Shown here: piece after piece, positions 1 to 8,803 of the stretch
Layout of the letters: the number at the start of each line of letters is the position of its first letter
Numbering within the stretch: the stretch's first letter is position 1
Source of the DNA: Alphaproteobacteria bacterium
GTDB taxonomy: Bacteria > Planctomycetota > Phycisphaerae > UBA1845
DNA: 64,000 nt
Assembly: GCA_028285105.1 (NCBI GenBank)
Contig: JANQQE010000031.1
Location: 99,265-163,264 of the forward strand
Direction of reading: 5' to 3'
The notes under the pieces: model-generated
Told to the model about the DNA's origin: nothing
The model's database searches: none
Seen by the model: the letters and a program-made list of their open reading frames with translations, nothing else
Made by a program: the position numbers and the translations under genes

Positions 1-528
1 GGTGCCACGAACAAGCGCAAAGGTCGCAACCGCAGCAAGATTGACGGCCGCACGCAAGAGATTCAACGACTCATCGGGCGATCGCTTCGGGCAGTGATCG
101 ATCTTGACGCATTGGGTGAGCATTCCATTTTGATCGATTGCGATGTATTGCAAGCCGACGGTGGGACGCGGACGGCAAGTATCACCGGTGCGTACGTCGC
201 CATGTGCGATGCGGTAAACGTTGCGCGAAAGCGCAAATGGATCAAGACGAATCCGGTGACCGACAGTGTCGCTGCCATAAGCGTTGGGCTTGTCGATGGG
301 ACGGCCGTTCTCGATTTGGCGTATGAAGAAGACGTTCGCGCTGACGTAGATATGAACGTGGTGATGACCGGTTCGGGCGATTTTGTCGAAGTGCAGGGGA
401 CGGCAGAGGGTTCAACGTTTTCGCGCAAAGACCTGGATCGTTTGACGACGTTGGCGGCGAAAGGGATACGCCAGTTGCATGTCGAACAAACCAAAGCGTT
501 GCGCAGGCGAATGAAAGTGAACGCATGA
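1..528 (+). CDS. rph: Ribonuclease PH, 5' end cut off by the window
   Basis: Phosphorolytic 3'-5' exoribonuclease that trims tRNA 3' ends, acting as a cytoplasmic hexamer. The reading frame is open from base 1, so the N-terminal part lies outside the window; 175 residues are visible, against about 240 for the whole family. Typical RNase PH motifs can be read: [17 protein letters not shown], then [20 protein letters not shown] (the phosphate-binding and core region), then [18 protein letters not shown] near the C-terminus. The stop overlaps the start of the next gene by four bases (ATGA), so the two are probably translationally coupled. The order rph then rdgB two genes later is a common bacterial arrangement. 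Confidence is high for the family; only the true start is unknown. Confidence 0.95.
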   Translation, partial: GATNKRKGRNRSKIDGRTQEIQRLIGRSLRAVIDLDALGEHSILIDCDVLQADGGTRTASITGAYVAMCDAVNVARKRKWIKTNPVTDSVAAISVGLVDGTAVLDLAYEEDVRADVDMNVVMTGSGDFVEVQGTAEGSTFSRKDLDRLTTLAAKGIRQLHVEQTKALRRRMKVNA

Positions 529-1415
529 TGAATTCTGTGAAGATACTTTGCATCGGAGCGGTGACGGCGCTCGGTTTGTTCATCCCCGGGTGCAGTGAAG
601 GTTGGGCTGACCAATGGAATATGGACTGGGGCGGTGGCTGGGGCAAGGGCAACCCGCAGGGCGATCTGGCAAATGTCTACCACGCCCCGTCGAAACGCGG
701 CTGCGACGAGTGGACAATCCTCGCGCGCGAATGTTTCGGTTCGGGCAGGCGCAGCGAAGCCAACAAGATTGCGACTGCTCTTAAGAAAACGCCGGGAGTT
801 AAACCGGAGCGCGTATACGTCGTTCACAACAAGAAGGATTCCCGCGTGTATTACGGTAGTTACTGGCGCACACCGAATGAGCAGACAGGGCGGTTTAATA
901 TCACCGACGACATGCGGCAGGACTTGGCGCTGATCAAAGACTTTACGACTTCGGGTGAGCGGTTCTTTTTCGACGCACGGATTTCACCGACGCCGACCCC
1001 TGATGTCGGCAACGAAGCATGGGAACTCAGCCGAAACCGCGGTTACTATTCTTTGAGGGTTGCGCTATTTTACAATGAACCGGGTTTCCTGAATCGAAAG
1101 GAAGCCGCAGCAAAGTACTGCGAGGAATTGCGCGAAAAGGGACACGAGGCGTATTACCGCCATACCGAAATTGTCAGCGAAGTATTCGTCGGAAGTTTTG
1201 GCAAAGACGCCCTGGTGAAGGGTCGGCGACTTGGTGTTGTGGCACACCTGCCAAGTAAGGAAGTCCAGGAACTCATGAAGAAAGAGCATTTCAAGGTCGA
1301 GCTACGCAACATGCAGGTGTACTCCACGCCAATGGGGCAGCGCCGCACGGTTCAATTGGCGAGACTTTTTAAGGTCGATGAAGACCCCTCCGACTTCGGC
1401 GACGATTTCGAATGA
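525..1415 (+). CDS. Putative lipoprotein of unknown function
   Basis: A 296-residue protein. The N-terminus has a hydrophobic signal segment (residues about 5-20) ending in FIPGC, a plausible though not ideal lipobox, so the mature protein would begin at Cys23 and be anchored to a membrane. The rest is soluble and charged. A stretch near residues 190-225 ([20 protein letters not shown] followed by a GSFG turn) resembles the residue-by-residue layout of SPOR-type repeats, which bind peptidoglycan, but this is only a resemblance. It sits between rph and rdgB with ATGA-type overlaps on both sides, which suggests one transcript rather than a shared function. No enzyme motif was recognised. Confidence 0.8.
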   Translation: MMNSVKILCIGAVTALGLFIPGCSEGWADQWNMDWGGGWGKGNPQGDLANVYHAPSKRGCDEWTILARECFGSGRRSEANKIATALKKTPGVKPERVYVVHNKKDSRVYYGSYWRTPNEQTGRFNITDDMRQDLALIKDFTTSGERFFFDARISPTPTPDVGNEAWELSRNRGYYSLRVALFYNEPGFLNRKEAAAKYCEELREKGHEAYYRHTEIVSEVFVGSFGKDALVKGRRLGVVAHLPSKEVQELMKKEHFKVELRNMQVYSTPMGQRRTVQLARLFKVDEDPSDFGDDFE

Positions 1416-2002
1416 AGCGCGAAATTCTGGTTGCGACGACCAATGAGGGCAAGATCTGCGAAATCCGCGCGGTGATGAGCGACCTGCCGATCGCGTGGTC
1501 ATACCTTGCCGATCATCCACCCGTATCCGCACCGATCGAAGACGCCGCAACGTTTGAAGCCAACGCCATACTTAAAGCGCGATACTACGCCAACAAATTC
1601 GATAAGTGTGTGCTGGCTGATGACTCCGGGCTGGAAGTCGATGTACTCGACGGCGCTCCGGGCGTGCATTCGGCGCGTTACAGCGATGAAGGGACCGATG
1701 CAGCCAACAATCGCAAACTCATCGCAGCGTTAACAGGGATACCGCAAGCCAGTCGAACAGCCCGCTTCGTGTGCTGTTTGGCGTTGGTTCAAGATCACGA
1801 CGTGCTGTTGACATCGATGGGTACGATCGAAGGACGGATTGTCGATGAAGCGCGCGGAACCAATGGATTCGGTTATGACCCGCATTTCTACGTTACAAAT
1901 GAAGGCATGACCACGGCTGAGATGCCTCCGGAACAAAAGAACAAATTGAGTCATCGCGGGAGAGCTTTGGCGTCCATCAAAAGCGGGATGGCCAATCTCT
2001 AG
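1412..2002 (+). CDS. rdgB: RdgB/HAM1-family dITP/XTP pyrophosphatase
   Basis: House-cleaning enzyme that hydrolyses non-canonical purine nucleoside triphosphates (dITP, ITP, XTP) to the monophosphate, keeping them out of DNA and RNA. The 196-residue length is normal for the family. The N-terminal substrate-binding signature reads ATTNEGKICEI, and the central signature reads ADDSGLEVDVLDGAPGVHSA, with the catalytic Asp in DDSG. Toward the C-terminus GTNGFGYDPHF and SHRGRAL match the family's nucleotide-binding elements. The start overlaps the previous stop. The operon appears to end here, about 70 bases before the next promoter. Confidence 0.95.
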   Translation: MKREILVATTNEGKICEIRAVMSDLPIAWSYLADHPPVSAPIEDAATFEANAILKARYYANKFDKCVLADDSGLEVDVLDGAPGVHSARYSDEGTDAANNRKLIAALTGIPQASRTARFVCCLALVQDHDVLLTSMGTIEGRIVDEARGTNGFGYDPHFYVTNEGMTTAEMPPEQKNKLSHRGRALASIKSGMANL

Positions 2003-2073
2003 AGTCCCGAGGGTACGGCAATCAACGTCTCGCAGGCCAACAGGGATCGCCTCATGGATCATGGTCAGGCGTC

Positions 2074-2101
2074 TTGTACACTGTTGTCCCACCCCTATAA
2101 T
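2074..2101 (+). promoter_or_regulatory. Sigma-70-type promoter for the polyamine operon
   Basis: A -35 box TTGTAC (2074-2079) and a perfect -10 box TATAAT (2096-2101) are separated by 16 bases. Transcription would start near 2108, about 40 bases before the pdaD start codon at 2148. An AGGAG ribosome site at 2135-2139 lies eight bases before that codon. Confidence 0.7.
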
Positions 2102-2147
2102 CATGCCACTTTCAAGCGTAACCATTCGCCCTTCAGGAGCATGATGC

Positions 2148-2702
2148 ATGAGCGAAACGATGGTCCCCCGGCAGATGTTTTTCACCAAAGGCGTTGGAAA
2201 ACACCGCAACAGTCTTCAGTCATTCGAAGCGGCGCTTCGCCATGCCGGCATTGCCCAATTCAACCTTGTTCGGGTGTCGAGTATTTTTCCCCCCAACTGT
2301 AAAATCGTTTCGCGCGCCCGCGGACTGAAAGAATTGCAACCGGGCGCGATCGTCCATTGCGTTATCGCTGAGATCAGAACCAATGAGCCGAATCGGTTGG
2401 TGGCGGCAGGTATTGGGTTGGCTCTTCCGGCCAAAAAAATCGACTACGGATATATCTCCGAGCATCACGCATATGGGCTGAACAATCGAAAGTGTTCCGA
2501 CTACGTCGAGGATATGGCCGCTTCAATGCTTGCGACGACGCATGATATCGAACTCGATCCCGAAAAAGCGTACGACGAGCGGTTGGAAATCTACAAGAGT
2601 AAGCGGCTTGTGATCAAAACCAGAGCCTTCTGCCAAACGGCAGAGGGTGACAAGAACGGTCTTTGGACCACAGTGGTGGCTGCGGCAGTCTTTGTCCACT
2701 AA
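2148..2702 (+). CDS. pdaD: Pyruvoyl-dependent arginine decarboxylase
   Basis: Converts L-arginine to agmatine, the first step of the agmatine route to putrescine. Enzymes of this family are made as a proenzyme that cuts itself between two serines, leaving a pyruvoyl cofactor on the new N-terminus. Here the self-cleavage motif is VRVSSIFPPNC at residues about 42-52, at the expected distance from the N-terminus, and the 184-residue length fits. Later family elements include LPAKKIDYGYISEHHAYG and ATTHDIELD. The start is supported by AGGAG at 2135-2139. The next two genes encode the following steps, which firmly supports the role. The family is common in archaea and present in some bacterial groups including planctomycetes. 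Confidence 0.93.
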   Translation: MSETMVPRQMFFTKGVGKHRNSLQSFEAALRHAGIAQFNLVRVSSIFPPNCKIVSRARGLKELQPGAIVHCVIAEIRTNEPNRLVAAGIGLALPAKKIDYGYISEHHAYGLNNRKCSDYVEDMAASMLATTHDIELDPEKAYDERLEIYKSKRLVIKTRAFCQTAEGDKNGLWTTVVAAAVFVH

Positions 2703-2795
2703 ATTGCTCGTCTCGAAACAAGTTCCAGGAGAGCGCTTGGTGACGGCCTGCCGTTGAGGTCCGGTTGTAGGTTCGCTTGGCGTCGGAGAATACCA

Positions 2796-3998
2796 TTGAG
2801 TGAAGACCGATACCCATGCGGAACGAAGCGACCGGATTCAAGTTCGACCGGCGAGTCGAATAAGAATAACACATCCGGAAAATCGCTCGACTTGGATAAG
2901 TTGCCGGCGATCAACCCGCTGCAATTGAGTGGCAACACTGACGTCGCCGATATGATCGACGGCGTGTTTGCCAAAAGCGGTTTCAATGCGCGGCGACTGG
3001 CGGAAGGTGCGCAGCTTTATGCAAGGATGATCGACAACAACACCACGATCGGCATGACGTTGGCTGGCGCGATGACGCCAATTGGTATGAGCGGTGTCAT
3101 CATCGATTTGATGAAAGCCGGTTTCATCGACTTCATTATTTCGACGGGTGCCAATCTTTATCACGATCTGCATCGCGCATACGACATGCCCATGGTGCAA
3201 GGCGATTTTCTGGCCGACGACAACATGCTGGCCGACGAGAGCGTCGCGCGAATCTATGACGTATTCATCCACGACGACGACACGCTCGAGGGTACCGATG
3301 AGGTCATTCTTGAGGCGATGCGCGACCTCGACCCGGCGAAGCCATTCTCCAGCGCGAAATTGCACGATCAGATTGGACGACACGTCAACAAATCGGCATC
3401 GCATCCCGAGCGGTCATTGGTGGCATGGGCGGCGAAATTGGGTGTGCCGATCTACACATCGTCACCGGGCGATTCGTCCATCGGAATGAATCTGGTCGTG
3501 CCTTATCTCTTTGACAAACCCATGAATCTGAATCCGGTCTTGGATGTGATCGAGACAGCGGCGATCGTGCGAGACGCCGAGACGAATGGCGTGGTAGAGG
3601 TGGGTGGCGGGTCGCCGAAGAATTTCTATCTGCAAACGCAACCGACCCTGCATCAGATTCTGCATGACGACACCAAGGGCGGTCACGATTACTTTTTGCA
3701 ATTGACGACCGACTCGCCGCATTGGGGCGGGTTGAGTGGAGCGACACCTTCCGAAGCGCGGAGTTGGGGGAAGGTCAAGGATGCGGTGTTAAATAATGTC
3801 GTGGTGTATTCGTGTGCATCGCTGACGCTTCCGTTGATCGCACAGTATGTATTGACGAGGTGCAAAGCGCGCGAGCAGCGACGCCTTCTCGATCGATTGG
3901 ATGCGATGGTGAAAGATTTGCGAAAGTCCGCCGAGTCCAATGAACTGCTTCGCAAAACGTACGCCGATCATTACGAATTTCCATCAATCAAAAAATGA
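2796..3998 (+). CDS. speY: Deoxyhypusine-synthase-like enzyme, probable homospermidine synthase
   Basis: The sequence is clearly of the deoxyhypusine synthase fold: NAD-dependent transfer of an aminobutyl group from a polyamine to an enzyme lysine and on to an acceptor. Family elements include GMTLAGAMTPIGMSG, FIISTGANLYHDLH, GVPIYTSSPGDSSIG and SEARSWGKVK; the lysine of WGK occupies the catalytic position (about residue 326). Bacteria lack eIF5A, the normal protein substrate, so family members beside pdaD and speB are thought to make homospermidine or a related polyamine. The frame is open from a TTG at 2754, but I prefer the TTG at 2796 because GGAG at 2784-2788 lies just before it; this gives 400 residues. 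The stop overlaps speB by four bases. Confidence 0.85.
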   Translation: MSEDRYPCGTKRPDSSSTGESNKNNTSGKSLDLDKLPAINPLQLSGNTDVADMIDGVFAKSGFNARRLAEGAQLYARMIDNNTTIGMTLAGAMTPIGMSGVIIDLMKAGFIDFIISTGANLYHDLHRAYDMPMVQGDFLADDNMLADESVARIYDVFIHDDDTLEGTDEVILEAMRDLDPAKPFSSAKLHDQIGRHVNKSASHPERSLVAWAAKLGVPIYTSSPGDSSIGMNLVVPYLFDKPMNLNPVLDVIETAAIVRDAETNGVVEVGGGSPKNFYLQTQPTLHQILHDDTKGGHDYFLQLTTDSPHWGGLSGATPSEARSWGKVKDAVLNNVVVYSCASLTLPLIAQYVLTRCKAREQRRLLDRLDAMVKDLRKSAESNELLRKTYADHYEFPSIKK

Positions 3999-4864
3999 CG
4001 CACGATTTCCTGGGACTGGAAGCGAAGCACAGCGACTATCGCAAATCACGGTTTGCGGTTTTGCCTGTGCCATACGATGCGACGGTCAGCTATCAGGTGG
4101 GTACGCGCAACGGACCGATGGCGATCCTCACCGCGTCGCAACAAGTTGAATTGTTCGACGAGGAACTGGGCACTGAACCATTCCGAGCCGGTATCAGCAC
4201 GCTAGGTCCTGTTGAAGTTGCAAGTGAAGGTCCGGCAGCGATGCACGAAGCGATCTACCTTGCGGCTCGCAAGCCGGTTCGCGATGGGAAGTTCTTGTTC
4301 GGACTGGGTGGCGAACACGGTGTGACCAGCGGGCTCGTTCGGGCGGTGGCTGACAAACACAAGAAGCTTTCGATACTTCAAATCGACGCACATTTGGATT
4401 TGCGAGACAGTTACGACGGCACGCCATATTCCCACGCTTCGGTGATGCGACGGTGTCTCGATCATGTTGATACCGTAGTTCCAGTCGGCATCCGCAACGT
4501 CGCCAGGGAGGAATCGACTTTCCTCAAGAAGTCTGGCATCGATCCAATCTACGCACGCGATTGTTGCAGCGGTGGCGAATGGATCGAACGTGCGCTCGAT
4601 GGGCTTGGCGATACGGTTTATGTCACCATCGACATCGATGGATTCGACCCTGCATATGCACCGGGAACCGGTACGCCGGAACCGGGCGGACTCGACTGGT
4701 ATAAGGTGACAGCACTCCTCCACTGCGTCGCCCAGCAGCGCAAAATCGTCGCCGCCGACATCGTCGAAGTGCTGCCCATTCCCGGGCAAGCCGTCACAGA
4801 ATTCCTTGCAGCACGACTCGCATATCGACTGATGGCATACGTAACTGCCGCCGCCGCCAAATAG
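3995..4864 (+). CDS. speB: Agmatinase (agmatine ureohydrolase)
   Basis: Binuclear manganese enzyme of the arginase/agmatinase family that splits agmatine into putrescine and urea. All metal-binding motifs are present: GGEHGVT with its histidine, QIDAHLDLRDSYDG with Asp-His-Asp, and TIDIDGFDPAYAPGTGTPEP with the two aspartates. The 289-residue length is typical. It overlaps the speY-like gene by ATGA, so pdaD-speY-speB form one transcript encoding arginine to agmatine to putrescine and then to a longer polyamine. Arginase or guanidinobutyrase activity cannot be excluded by sequence alone, but the presence of pdaD makes agmatine the likely substrate. Confidence 0.92.
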   Translation: MTHDFLGLEAKHSDYRKSRFAVLPVPYDATVSYQVGTRNGPMAILTASQQVELFDEELGTEPFRAGISTLGPVEVASEGPAAMHEAIYLAARKPVRDGKFLFGLGGEHGVTSGLVRAVADKHKKLSILQIDAHLDLRDSYDGTPYSHASVMRRCLDHVDTVVPVGIRNVAREESTFLKKSGIDPIYARDCCSGGEWIERALDGLGDTVYVTIDIDGFDPAYAPGTGTPEPGGLDWYKVTALLHCVAQQRKIVAADIVEVLPIPGQAVTEFLAARLAYRLMAYVTAAAAK

Positions 4865-4883
4865 CAGCCATTTTTCACCCGCG

Positions 4884-4912
4884 TTGTGACAATCCGGCCA
4901 CCCTCCTATAAT
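4884..4912 (+). promoter_or_regulatory. Sigma-70-type promoter for thiSG
   Basis: A -35 box TTGTGA (4884-4889) and a perfect -10 box TATAAT (4907-4912) are 17 bases apart. The predicted start near 4919 leaves a leader of about 50 bases before thiS. That is too short for a TPP riboswitch, and no THI-box-like sequence is seen, so this copy of thiSG is probably not riboswitch-controlled. Confidence 0.7.
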
Positions 4913-4968
4913 CGCCATCGAAAAGAAACCAGAGGAATTATCAGCGCGGACGCTAGGTGTTCAGGGTC

Positions 4969-5169
4969 ATGCAAATCGTGGTCAATGGCAAGGAACGAGA
5001 GCTTGAAAACGACACAAACGTGTCGCAATTGCTGGCGATGTACGAACTTGAACCGATCCGAGCAGCCGTCGAGATCAACGAAGAACTCGTACCCCGCGCG
5101 ACGTTTGCAGAAACAACAATCAAATCCGGCGATCGCATCGAGATCGTGACTTTTGTGGGTGGGGGATAG
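4969..5169 (+). CDS. thiS: Sulfur carrier protein ThiS
   Basis: Small ubiquitin-fold protein that carries sulfur as a C-terminal thiocarboxylate for thiazole formation in thiamine synthesis. The 66-residue product starts [11 protein letters not shown], as usual for the family, and ends FVGGG, giving the required C-terminal Gly-Gly. A GTG at 4957 could add four residues, but the ATG at 4969 matches the family start. The stop is directly followed by the thiG start, so the two are coupled. The adenylating partner ThiF and the tyrosine lyase or glycine oxidase step are not in this window. Confidence 0.93.
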   Translation: MQIVVNGKERELENDTNVSQLLAMYELEPIRAAVEINEELVPRATFAETTIKSGDRIEIVTFVGGG

Positions 5170-5997
5170 ATGAATTCGGATACGTACAAAGTAGGATCGT
5201 TTAATTTCTCGTCGCGATTGTTTGTCGGTACGGGCAAGTACGAGTCGTTCGAGCAGATGGCGGCTGCGCTTGATGCATCGGAAGCCGAAGTGGTGACGGT
5301 GGCTGTCCGCCGCGATTGTTTAACCGAGGCTGGCGGAGCGCGTGAGGATTCAATCCTCGACCACATTGACATGAAGCGGTTCACGATCCTGCCCAATACG
5401 GCTGGCTGCTTCAATGCGAAGGATGCAATTCGCGCTGCGAGGCTTGGTCGCGAATTGCTCGAGGGTCAGGGAAACAAGGGGTACAACTGGGTCAAGCTTG
5501 AAGTGCTGGGCGATCGAAAGACGCTATTGCCCGATCCGATCGGAACGCTCGAAGCCACCGAGAAACTGATCGAACTTGGTTTCGAAGTGCTGGTCTACAC
5601 GAACGACGATCCGATCCTGGCCAAGCGCTTAAAGGATGCAGGAGCTGCAAGCGTGATGCCCGCCGGCGCGCCGATCGGTACGGGACTTGGGATTGTCAAT
5701 CGCAACAACATCCGCCTGTGTCTGGAAAGTTTGAAGGACGGCGATTCGGATTATCCGGTCATCGTCGATGCGGGCGTGGGTACAGCGTCGGATGTGGCGG
5801 TTGCGATGGAACTCGGCGCCGACGGCGTGCTGCTCAATACGGGCATCGCCGGCGCGAAAGACCCCGTCAAGATGGCCAAGGCGATGGCGCACGCGATTCG
5901 GGCAGGACGCCTGGCCTACCATGCCGGACGAATTCCGCGAAAGGCATACGCCACGGCATCGTCCCCGATGGAAGGATTGATCGAAGCGACGACGTAA
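5170..5997 (+). CDS. thiG: Thiazole synthase ThiG
   Basis: Condenses deoxyxylulose-5-phosphate, dehydroglycine and ThiS-thiocarboxylate into the thiazole phosphate of thiamine. It has the (beta/alpha)8 barrel pattern of the family at a slightly long 275 residues: [10 protein letters not shown] at the start, TVAVRRD, LPNTAGC, the Schiff-base lysine in [22 protein letters not shown], and [20 protein letters not shown] in the phosphate-binding region. The gene starts one base after the thiS stop. Function is secure from motifs and neighbour. Confidence 0.96.
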   Translation: MNSDTYKVGSFNFSSRLFVGTGKYESFEQMAAALDASEAEVVTVAVRRDCLTEAGGAREDSILDHIDMKRFTILPNTAGCFNAKDAIRAARLGRELLEGQGNKGYNWVKLEVLGDRKTLLPDPIGTLEATEKLIELGFEVLVYTNDDPILAKRLKDAGAASVMPAGAPIGTGLGIVNRNNIRLCLESLKDGDSDYPVIVDAGVGTASDVAVAMELGADGVLLNTGIAGAKDPVKMAKAMAHAIRAGRLAYHAGRIPRKAYATASSPMEGLIEATT

Positions 5998-6072
5998 AAT
6001 ACCTTCGTCAAGCAACCGGTTCAAGGGTTCATTCCACACGCGGTACCAAGCTTGCAGACAGGAGCTGTTTCA

Positions 6073-6525
6073 GTGCGACGCATTTTACGAAACCGCTTAC
6101 TGATTTCAGTCATCGCGCTGGGGCTGCTTAATTTTGCCGTCTACACGTTTTTCTATTGGTACTTTCAGGGAGACGCCAGCAACGGTTTCATCCGCGACGG
6201 GCAGTATTTCCTGAAAGGTCACTTCCTGCGAATGCCCGACGGACAAGCCAGCGAAGCCGTTTCAAAAGGCGTGTGGATCTACAGCTACTTACATTCCATC
6301 ACCATTTGGCCGACCGCGGGTGCAGTGGTGATTGCGATGCTGATCCTGTCGCGGCCACACATCATTGCAACGATCAACTCGGATTCGTTCTTCGACGGAA
6401 GGTTGCTGGTCAATGGCTGCCTGCTGTTCGTCGCTGCCGTCAGCGTCATCAGCATGGGCATCTTCATTCTGAACTTCGTCCAAGCCTTAGAAGCCATCCG
6501 CACCGGCAGCAATTTCGGATTGTAG
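6073..6525 (+). CDS. Small membrane protein of unknown function
   Basis: A protein of 150 residues with three likely membrane spans: one near the N-terminus (LLISVIALGLLNFAVYTFFY), one in the middle (TIWPTAGAVVIAMLIL) and one near the end (LFVAAVSVISMGIFILNFV). I chose the GTG at 6073 because GGAG at 6061-6064 lies eight bases before it; a TTG at 6052 would add seven residues. No known domain was recognised. The TAG stop lies inside the left arm of the REPIN-like repeat at 6523-6585. It follows thiG by 75 bases and may be cotranscribed, but nothing links it to thiamine synthesis. Confidence 0.7.
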   Translation: MRRILRNRLLISVIALGLLNFAVYTFFYWYFQGDASNGFIRDGQYFLKGHFLRMPDGQASEAVSKGVWIYSYLHSITIWPTAGAVVIAMLILSRPHIIATINSDSFFDGRLLVNGCLLFVAAVSVISMGIFILNFVQALEAIRTGSNFGL

Positions 6526-6585
6526 GGTCCGCTGTGCGGACCGGTTGTTGCAGGAATTACCGAATGGTCCGCACAGCAGACCCTA
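6523..6585. repeat. REPIN-like paired palindromic repeat, copy 1
   Basis: Two 20-base arms in inverted orientation (6523-6542 and 6566-6585; one mismatch) flank a 23-base spacer. Each arm is itself a palindrome: GGTCCGC, a three-base loop, GCGGACC. An almost identical unit stands at 44259-44320. Arms that fold alone and also pair with each other are the layout of REPIN elements. The left arm provides the TAG stop of the plus-strand gene and the right arm provides the stop of the convergent minus-strand tolC-like gene, so it may also act as a two-way transcription barrier. Confidence 0.85.
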
Positions 6586-8433
6586 CCCGTTCGGGTCGTC
6601 CGAGTCGTCGAAGGCCAGTTCCACGTTGTTGTAGCGGAGCAGGGTGCCTTTGGCCCGCTCGAGTTCGATGATGCCGATGCCATAGTCGATCATCGCAGAG
6701 AGGAGATCGTTGCGGGCGGCAGCTAGGCTTTGCCTTGTGTTCAACTCATTGTTGAGCGTCAAAAAGTCTTGTTTTTCGGCACGTTCAATGATCGACTCGA
6801 CTTGATCTTCGCGGGCGTCGGCTGAAATGAGGCTTGGTTCGATCTGATCGGCTTGGGCGACGAGATTGCGAACGGCGACATTCGTTTCGAGAATGACCTG
6901 CTCAAACGTTTGCTTCAGAGCGGCGATCGCTTGTGCCTGTTGGAGTTTTTCGCGCTTCAGCGCTGCCCGCCTCGCCCGGTTGCCAATCGGAATCTCAAAA
7001 TCGATCCCGATGAAGTATTCGGTGAAATCGTTTTTGGTCAACTGGCTGAACGAATCGTGACTGCTCGGTCCGAGGCCATCGACCGTGTAGCGGAAAGTCA
7101 CATCGAGTTGGGGCAGGGCTTGATTCTTGGCAACGCCCGTACGAATGTTCGCCGACGTGATCGCCAGCTTGGCTTCGATGAGTTCCGAGCGACTGTCGAG
7201 TGCGGTGTTGACTTCGTCGAGTCGATCGACGGCGATCGGTAAATAGTTGGGCACGCTCACCGGAACAATCTCGAGATCGTTGGCGAGGTTCAGTTCGGGG
7301 TCATTGATCAGCGCGATCAGCCGATCTTCGGCGTTTTGTACGTTGGCGGTGAGTTGAATGAAATCCGCTTTTGAAGCTTCCAATCGTGCGCGGGTGTCGG
7401 CCAACTGAATCGTGTACACGTCAAATTCGCGGCGGGCGTCGAGCTTGTTGTATATCTGCTCAAAGCTTTCCAGCAGGCGGGCTGACACAACCAGCGCCCG
7501 ACGGGCCTGCACCAAACGCCAATAGGCTTCTTCAACGTTGCGGATCGTATCGCGAATCTGGCGTCGATACTGCTGGGTTGCCACCCGCCGTCCCAATTTA
7601 CTTAAGCGAATCTGCGAGCGGTTGGCGTCCAGTCCGAATCCGCGAAGCAGCGGCTGTCGCATATCGACGATGAATCTCGAGAACCATTGCGGATTTAGCC
7701 CTTGGAACTGAAAGTTGTTGCTCGAACGGCTGAGCGAGTAGAACGTTTGGAGTTGCATGCCGCTGGGCAGAAGCTTTCGGATTCCGGTCTGTAGATCGAA
7801 CTGTTCAATTCTGGAACCCTGAAGGGCGTTTGCCGTCGGCTGATCAACCTTGTTATTGGTTAGATTCATGAAGTACGCCGCATCGAACGCGCCTTCCGCT
7901 TCGATGACGCGGGTTTGTTCAATCGCCGGGTTGTAGCTGGAGACGCGAATTGTGTAGCTGTTCGTGAGGGTGCGTTCAATCGTATCCTCAAGCGTGAGGT
8001 AAACTTTCTCGGGGCGACTGATCGAGTCGATGCGGTTGATTAATCGTTCAATCGGTCCGATGCGGATCGGAAGATCTTCACCTGCCAAGCGCTTGGCTGC
8101 GTCGTTACGGGCGTCGATGGGATCGGGCAGATGGTGGAGTACGTGATCGATGAACTCGCTTTCATTCATCGGTGTATCGAATCCAACGGCATCGCGCCCG
8201 TATTGTTTTTCAATCGATCGTGGGTCTTCGACGATGCTGTCGCTGGTCTCGGTTCGCTGATTCGAGTCCATGCGCGCAACCGTGCCTTGACTGCTGCCGA
8301 TTGCGGGCGACGATACCGATGTCGGTTGACGCTTCTCATCAACCATCACTGGCTTCATCGGAAGCGGTTCGGACGGGCCTGCCGCGAATGGAATCAAGAC
8401 GGCGGCTGCTTTGAGCAGAACGGGGACATCCAT
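6583..8433 (-). CDS. TolC-family outer-membrane efflux/secretion protein
   Basis: A 616-residue protein with the helical-barrel signature of TolC-like outer membrane factors: two related long helical halves rich in Gln, Ala, Arg and Leu. Recognisable parts include YWRLVQARRALVVSARLLE in the first half, then RSELIEAKLAITSANIRTG and ALPQLDVTFRY in the second half, followed by FTEYFIGIDFEIPIGNRARR, a hallmark of the family. The first about 120 residues form an extra, proline- and serine-rich N-terminal region after a hydrophobic segment. Such proteins form the outer channel for RND, ABC or type I export systems, but no inner-membrane or adaptor gene is adjacent. The ATG at 8433 has no clear ribosome site. 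Confidence 0.88.
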   Translation of the reverse strand: MDVPVLLKAAAVLIPFAAGPSEPLPMKPVMVDEKRQPTSVSSPAIGSSQGTVARMDSNQRTETSDSIVEDPRSIEKQYGRDAVGFDTPMNESEFIDHVLHHLPDPIDARNDAAKRLAGEDLPIRIGPIERLINRIDSISRPEKVYLTLEDTIERTLTNSYTIRVSSYNPAIEQTRVIEAEGAFDAAYFMNLTNNKVDQPTANALQGSRIEQFDLQTGIRKLLPSGMQLQTFYSLSRSSNNFQFQGLNPQWFSRFIVDMRQPLLRGFGLDANRSQIRLSKLGRRVATQQYRRQIRDTIRNVEEAYWRLVQARRALVVSARLLESFEQIYNKLDARREFDVYTIQLADTRARLEASKADFIQLTANVQNAEDRLIALINDPELNLANDLEIVPVSVPNYLPIAVDRLDEVNTALDSRSELIEAKLAITSANIRTGVAKNQALPQLDVTFRYTVDGLGPSSHDSFSQLTKNDFTEYFIGIDFEIPIGNRARRAALKREKLQQAQAIAALKQTFEQVILETNVAVRNLVAQADQIEPSLISADAREDQVESIIERAEKQDFLTLNNELNTRQSLAAARNDLLSAMIDYGIGIIELERAKGTLLRYNNVELAFDDSDDPNG

Positions 8434-8803
8434 GATGAATACACACTTTGTCTAACGCGATGTTAAGATTGAGATCGCAATCGCGGAGGCGCCTGCGATT
8501 CGCTGAGGGCGACGGAAACGCCAGATGCCGCGCCGCATCTTGATCGACCCCATCGTCTCAGGTTTTCAAGCCAGCCGCGATGTTAGCACCGGTTCGCGGG
8601 GTGCGTCAACACATTCCGATGTAACGATCCGTCGATTTTCGTCGATGCAAAACGAGTGCGACAGATCGCGATGGTAACGCCAATTCGCCAGACAACTAGT
8701 GAGCTGGCGATAGATTTGCTACCATATTTGATTCCGGCGGAGACAATCGGTTCCTGTGGTTTTTTGTCGGACGAAGGATTTCTGTCGATAGGACGATTCA
8801 ATC
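8434..8803. other. Divergent intergenic region without a gene
   Basis: This 370-base gap lies between two divergently transcribed genes and so must hold both promoters. I see no convincing ORF. A seven-base inverted repeat TCGCCAG/CTGGCGA (8685-8691 and 8704-8710) could be a protein-binding site or hairpin, and an AT-rich patch follows at 8717-8733. No confident -35/-10 pair was found. Confidence 0.4.

Noticed and set aside
63..827. 254-residue frame on the minus strand opposite rph
   Set aside because: It overlaps rph, whose motifs are clear, and its composition (Arg, Ser, Thr rich) is that of a shadow frame.
4884..4968. TPP riboswitch before thiS
   Set aside because: The leader from the visible promoter is only about 50 bases and lacks THI-box motifs.
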